Source of the DNA: JAWXVD01 sp044425705
GTDB taxonomy: Bacteria; Bacillota; Clostridia; Lachnospirales; Lachnospiraceae
NCBI GenBank assembly: GCA_044425705.1
Contig: JAWXVD010000019.1
Coordinates: 1 to 37,215 of the forward strand
Direction of reading: 5' to 3'
Length of the DNA: 37,215 nucleotides
The position numbers were made by a program, and so were the translations under genes. A model generated the notes under the pieces. It did no database searches, was not told the DNA's origin, and worked only from the letters and a program-made list of their open reading frames with translations. This document shows, piece by piece, positions 33,642 through 37,215 of the stretch. Each line of letters begins with the position of its first letter. The first letter of the stretch is position 1.

Positions 33642-34922
33642 ATGGAAGATAATAAAAATGAAGAAGGATTTGAGCATATACAAGAAAAATTAAAGGAACG
33701 TCCTATCAATCGTAGAAAATTATTAAAAACAGGTATTACTACTGCGACTATGGCAGCGCTTTTTGGATTAACGGCATGTTTTACTTTTTTGGTATTAGAA
33801 CCAGTTTTTAGTAATTGGTTATATCCAGAAGAAGAACCAGAGTATGTAACGATTTTAGAGGCAGAAGAAGATGAAATTCTACCAGAAGATATGATGATAG
33901 AAGAGGAAGAAACGGTAACGGTAGAAAATACAACTATTGTGAATCAGCTAGACTTGACAGTAGAAGATATTCAGAAATTAAGTAAATCTTTGTATGATGT
34001 GGTAGAAGAAGTGCAAAAATCGATTGTCGAGGTAAGCGGAGTTAGCCAAGATGTAGATTGGTTTAATAATACTTATGAAAGTGGAGGGCAGGATTTTGGA
34101 TTATGTATTGCAGATAATGGAAGAGAATTGCTGATTTTGGTAAAACAAGAAGTATTGAATCAAGCGGATAATATTCAAGTGACCTTTACAGATGGCAAGC
34201 AATATGGAGCAGCAATTAAAGAAACAGATGCCAATACTAATTTAGCTATTGTAGCAGTAGAACGAAGTGAAGTGGAAGAAAGTACATTAGAATCATTTAG
34301 AATGGTATCATTTGGAAATTCTAGCACTAGTGAATTGGCATCACCAGTGATTGCAATTGGCAGTCCTTATGGGATAGATGATTCTGTGGCATACGGAATG
34401 ATTACGTCTAAGAGCACGGAATTAAATATGATTGATTATAATTATCAATTGCTTACCACAGATATCTATGGCAGTAAAAATGGAAATGGTATCTTGGTGA
34501 ATTTTAGTGGAAATGTGATAGGTATTATTACCCAAGAATATAATAGTAGTGATGTACCCAACTTGATTTCAGCTATTGGTATTTCTGAATTAAAATCAGT
34601 GATAGAAAGAATGTCAAATGGAAAAAAACAAGCTATGTTAGGTATTCATTGTGCTAATGTATCAGAAGAAGCAAGTGAGGCAACAGGAATTCCTTTTGGT
34701 GCCTATGTAACAGAAATTGTTATGGATTCACCAGCTATGCAGGCAGGAATACAAAGTGGAGATGTGATTGTACAAATGGATGATATAGAAATTACATCAG
34801 TGAATACCTTTGTAAAAGCATTGGGAACATATCAGCCTAGCGATATTGTCCAGATTATTGTGATGCGTCAGGGAATGAATGAATATCAAGAAATGGAAGT
34901 TTCGGTTACGTTGGCCGAGTAG
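33642..34922 (+). CDS. Membrane-anchored HtrA-like PDZ protein, protease site apparently lost
   Basis: 426-residue protein with the layout of DegP/HtrA: a cytoplasmic N-terminus ending in RRKLLK, one membrane helix (about 30-53), an acidic linker (about 60-95), a trypsin-like domain (about 115-320) and a PDZ domain (about 330-426; VMDSPAMQAGIQSGDVIVQMDD). The catalytic triad seems replaced. Where HtrA has NNHVV this protein has KQEVL (His to Glu, E170). Where HtrA has TDLAV it has TNLAI (Asp to Asn, N200). Where HtrA has PGNSGGPL it has SKNGNGIL (Ser to Gly, G281). It therefore probably acts as a binding or scaffold protein at the membrane, not as a protease. The RRK before the hydrophobic segment resembles a twin-arginine start only loosely. 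It precedes the HD-nuclease gene. Confidence 0.85.
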   Translation: MEDNKNEEGFEHIQEKLKERPINRRKLLKTGITTATMAALFGLTACFTFLVLEPVFSNWLYPEEEPEYVTILEAEEDEILPEDMMIEEEETVTVENTTIVNQLDLTVEDIQKLSKSLYDVVEEVQKSIVEVSGVSQDVDWFNNTYESGGQDFGLCIADNGRELLILVKQEVLNQADNIQVTFTDGKQYGAAIKETDANTNLAIVAVERSEVEESTLESFRMVSFGNSSTSELASPVIAIGSPYGIDDSVAYGMITSKSTELNMIDYNYQLLTTDIYGSKNGNGILVNFSGNVIGIITQEYNSSDVPNLISAIGISELKSVIERMSNGKKQAMLGIHCANVSEEASEATGIPFGAYVTEIVMDSPAMQAGIQSGDVIVQMDDIEITSVNTFVKALGTYQPSDIVQIIVMRQGMNEYQEMEVSVTLAE

Positions 34923-34970
34923 ATAAAAAAATGAAAAGAGGCAAAAGAACGCTTCAAGATGGAGGAAAAG

Positions 34971-35915
34971 ATGAAGTATTTAAAAGATTTAAAAGACGGT
35001 GATCGTGTATTTGACATATATTTATGCAAACATAGACAATCAGCAGTGACTAAAAATGGTAAAAATTATGATAATGTGATTTTGCAAGATAAGACGGGTA
35101 CTATTGATGCTAAAATTTGGGATCCCAATAGTGCTGGAATTTCAGAGTTTGATGCCATGGACTATGTGGAAGTATATGGAGATGTAAGTAGTTTTCAAGG
35201 AAATTTACAAATCAGCATCAAACGAACAAGAGTATGTAGAGAGGGAGAGTTTGATCCATCAGATTATTTGCCAGTAAGTTCTAAAAATATAGAAATTATG
35301 TTTACAGAGCTATTAGAGTTTATCGCTAAGATAGAGAATACATACTTGAAAACCTTATTAGAGGATTTTTTTGTAAGGGATGAACTATTTATTAAAAAAT
35401 TCAAGCAATCATCAGCAGCTAAAACAGTGCACCATGGTTTCGTAGGTGGTCTTTTAGAGCATACTTTATCCGTTGTAAAATTATGTGATTACTATTGTAA
35501 AAATTATCCTATGTTAAAGAAAGATTTATTAATTGCAGCAGCAATTTGTCACGATATAGGAAAAACAAAAGAGATTTCACCATTTCCAGAAAATGATTAT
35601 ACAGACGATGGACAATTATTAGGTCACATTGTAATGGGAACAGAAATGGTAGGAGAAAAAATCAGAGATATCAGTGGATTTCCACATGTATTAGCGGGAG
35701 AGTTGAAACATTGTATCATTTCTCATCATGGAGAATTGGAATATGGTTCACCTAAAAAACCAGCATTGATGGAAGCGGTAGCCTTAACCTTTGCAGATAA
35801 TACAGATGCAAAAATGCAAACCTTTACTGAATTATTACAAGCCAATGATAGCCAAGGATGGTTAGGATACAATCGTTTATTTGAATCAAATGTTAGAATG
35901 ACAAGAATGGATTAA
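34971..35915 (+). CDS. YhaM-like OB-fold/HD-domain 3'-5' exoribonuclease
   Basis: Predicted nuclease of 314 residues that degrades RNA, and possibly DNA, from the 3' end. The N-terminal OB fold (about 10-90; VILQDKTGTIDAKIW, VEVYGDVSSFQGNLQ) binds nucleic acid. The HD domain contains VHHGFVGGLLEHTLSV (about 153-168), the metal pair H194-D195 in ICHDIGKTKE, and a later SHHGELEYGSPKKP. The start at 34971 was chosen because GGAGG sits just ahead of it; an ATG at 34959 immediately precedes that site. The family is called YhaM or CBF1. The following methyltransferase gene begins only five bases after its stop codon. Confidence 0.9.
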   Translation: MKYLKDLKDGDRVFDIYLCKHRQSAVTKNGKNYDNVILQDKTGTIDAKIWDPNSAGISEFDAMDYVEVYGDVSSFQGNLQISIKRTRVCREGEFDPSDYLPVSSKNIEIMFTELLEFIAKIENTYLKTLLEDFFVRDELFIKKFKQSSAAKTVHHGFVGGLLEHTLSVVKLCDYYCKNYPMLKKDLLIAAAICHDIGKTKEISPFPENDYTDDGQLLGHIVMGTEMVGEKIRDISGFPHVLAGELKHCIISHHGELEYGSPKKPALMEAVALTFADNTDAKMQTFTELLQANDSQGWLGYNRLFESNVRMTRMD

Positions 35916-35920
35916 CGAAT

Positions 35921-37215
35921 ATGATATGGAAGAAAAATGACTATTGTACAGTTACAATAGAAGATATAGGTTCTGCAGGAGAAGGCATTGGTAAAGTAGA
36001 TGGTTACACTCTTTTTATCAAAGATGCTGTCATAGGCGATGTAGTAAAAGCTAAAATTATGAAAGCCAAGAAAAATTATGGTTATGCCAGATTAGAAGAG
36101 ATTATAGAATCTTCTCCTTATCGAGTGACACCAAAATGTAAATTTGCAAGACAATGTGGTGGCTGTCAGATGCAAGCCCTATCTTATGAGAAACAATTAG
36201 AATATAAACATAATAAAGTGAAGAATCATTTTATAAGAATCGGTGGATTTTCAGAGGAATTTGTGGATAATATCATGGAATCACCGCAAGGTATGGGGAT
36301 AACCTTTCAGCATATAGAAAATCAAGGGATTGATTTTACAAAGACTGCAAAAAATGGTGGAGAGCAGGAAGAACCATTTCATTATAGAAATAAAGCACAA
36401 TTTCCCATTGGCACAAATAAAGAAGGTAAAATCATTACAGGATTTTATGGGAATCACTCCCATACCATTATTCCAAACCTAGATTGTGCCCTACTTACTA
36501 GTGACAACCAACCAATTTTAGAAGAAATTCTAGGTTTTATGGAAGAGAATCACATTAGTGCTTATCAAGAGGAAACAAGAAAAGGCCTAGTTCGCCATGT
36601 ACTGATTCGAAAAGGATTTGCCACGGGTCAACTTATGGTCTGTCTTGTGATTAATGGAAAGGACTTGCCACAAAAAGAAAAATTAATTGCTAGACTTACA
36701 AATATACAAGGTATGACTAGTATTTCACTTAGTATCAATAAAGAAAATACAAATGTGATTATGGGAAAAGAAATTAAAACCATATGGGGAGAACCAGAAA
36801 TAGAAGACACCATAGACGGTATTTCATTCCGCATTTCACCACTTTCCTTTTATCAAGTGAATCCTATACAAACAGAGCGCATTTACGCACAAGCTTTGGC
36901 TTATGCAAACTTAACAGGAGCAGAAACGGTCTGGGATTTATACTGTGGTATTGGAACCATTTCTTTATTCCTTGCCCAAAAAGCAAAACAAGTTTTTGGA
37001 GTAGAGATTATTCCCGAAGCTATTGCAGACGCGAAAGATAATGCATCTAGAAATCAAATAGATAATGTGGAATTTTTTGTAGGCAAGGCAGAAGAGGTTT
37101 TGCCAGAAAAATATAAGGCAGATGGTATTTATGCAGATGTAATCGTGGTAGATCCACCAAGAAAAGGCTGTGATGAAGTCTGTCTCCAGACTATGATAGA
37201 GATGAAACCTAAGCG
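35921..37215 (+). CDS. rlmD: RlmD/RumA-type 23S rRNA (uracil-5-)-methyltransferase, partial
   Basis: SAM-dependent enzyme that methylates uracil C5 in 23S rRNA; in Firmicutes one enzyme may serve two sites (RlmCD). The reading frame has 431 codons and is cut by the window end. The N-terminal TRAM-type RNA-binding domain (about 5-62; GSAGEGIGKVDGYTLFI) is followed by the 4Fe-4S ligands C73, C79 and C82 in PKCKFARQCGGC. The expected fourth Cys is in NLDCALL. The methyltransferase fold has DLYCGIGTISLFLA and VVDPPRKG. The catalytic Cys lies beyond the window. A segment between GGFSEEF and HYRNKAQFP is about 25-30 residues longer than I expect. The ATG at 35921 is the best start; only a weak ribosome site is visible, so translation is probably coupled to the gene before it. 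Confidence 0.9.
   Translation, partial: MIWKKNDYCTVTIEDIGSAGEGIGKVDGYTLFIKDAVIGDVVKAKIMKAKKNYGYARLEEIIESSPYRVTPKCKFARQCGGCQMQALSYEKQLEYKHNKVKNHFIRIGGFSEEFVDNIMESPQGMGITFQHIENQGIDFTKTAKNGGEQEEPFHYRNKAQFPIGTNKEGKIITGFYGNHSHTIIPNLDCALLTSDNQPILEEILGFMEENHISAYQEETRKGLVRHVLIRKGFATGQLMVCLVINGKDLPQKEKLIARLTNIQGMTSISLSINKENTNVIMGKEIKTIWGEPEIEDTIDGISFRISPLSFYQVNPIQTERIYAQALAYANLTGAETVWDLYCGIGTISLFLAQKAKQVFGVEIIPEAIADAKDNASRNQIDNVEFFVGKAEEVLPEKYKADGIYADVIVVDPPRKGCDEVCLQTMIEMKPK

Noticed and set aside
36784..37041. Plus-strand 85-codon frame near the window end
   Set aside because: It is an alternative frame of the RlmD-type methyltransferase, whose motifs (CGIGT, VDPPRKG) are clear in the main frame.
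1..37215. tRNA, rRNA, insertion sequence or prophage genes
   Set aside because: No cloverleaf, rRNA-like conserved stretch, transposase motif or integrase was found on either strand by eye. A covariance-model search would be needed to exclude small RNAs.

Overview
The window looks like chromosomal DNA of a low-GC anaerobic Firmicute, most likely a Clostridia member of the Lachnospirales. The evidence is the strong A/T codon bias, the AGGAGG-type ribosome sites, the CUT1 (LplB/YtcP-like) sugar ABC system paired with a YesM/YesN two-component system, and housekeeping genes of Firmicutes type (MutS2, YhaM-like HD nuclease, TrmL, VanW, RlmD/RumA). The combination of sulfatases and galactan hydrolases would fit a gut symbiont of an alga-eating or mucin-rich host, but the sequence alone does not settle genus or habitat.

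Region 1 (about 1-17,865) is a compact, all-plus-strand glycan-utilisation locus. In order it holds an S1 sulfatase, two glycoside hydrolase family 2 (GH2) enzymes, a second S1 sulfatase, two ABC permeases, a large lipoprotein solute-binding protein, a YesM-like sensor kinase, a YesN-like AraC response regulator, and a beta-helix protein that matches the alpha-1,3-galactosidase family GH110. None of the five enzymes has a signal peptide. The simplest reading is that a sulfated oligosaccharide is bound outside, imported intact, and then desulfated and trimmed in the cytoplasm by alternating alpha-1,3- and beta-galactosidase steps. That chemistry fits a carrageenan-type sulfated galactan, or a sulfated host glycan ending in Gal-alpha-1,3-Gal. 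The transporter ATPase and the sulfatase-maturing enzyme are not in the window.

Region 2 (about 17,866-28,777) is a mixed plus-strand block. It holds a surface protein with eleven GIGSG-type solenoid repeats, an alpha/beta hydrolase, a B12-binding radical SAM protein, a DnaQ-like exonuclease, a 35-residue membrane miniprotein missed by ordinary gene finding, a VanW protein, an AIR-synthase-like protein, an Lrp regulator overlapping an aminotransferase, and TrmL. Several of these genes share an unusual start leader (GAGAAAG-T/G-GATGG, then about 8 nt, then ATG). Two copies are 38/40 identical. A possible H-type RNA pseudoknot lies just before the miniprotein.

Region 3 (28,778-33,360, minus strand) holds an OmpR-type response regulator/histidine kinase pair and MutS2. 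Region 4 (33,361-37,215, plus strand) holds a membrane-anchored HtrA-like PDZ protein in which all three protease residues appear to be replaced, a YhaM-like OB/HD nuclease, and an RlmD-type 23S rRNA methyltransferase that runs off the window end.

No tRNA, rRNA, insertion sequence, prophage or CRISPR array was recognised.
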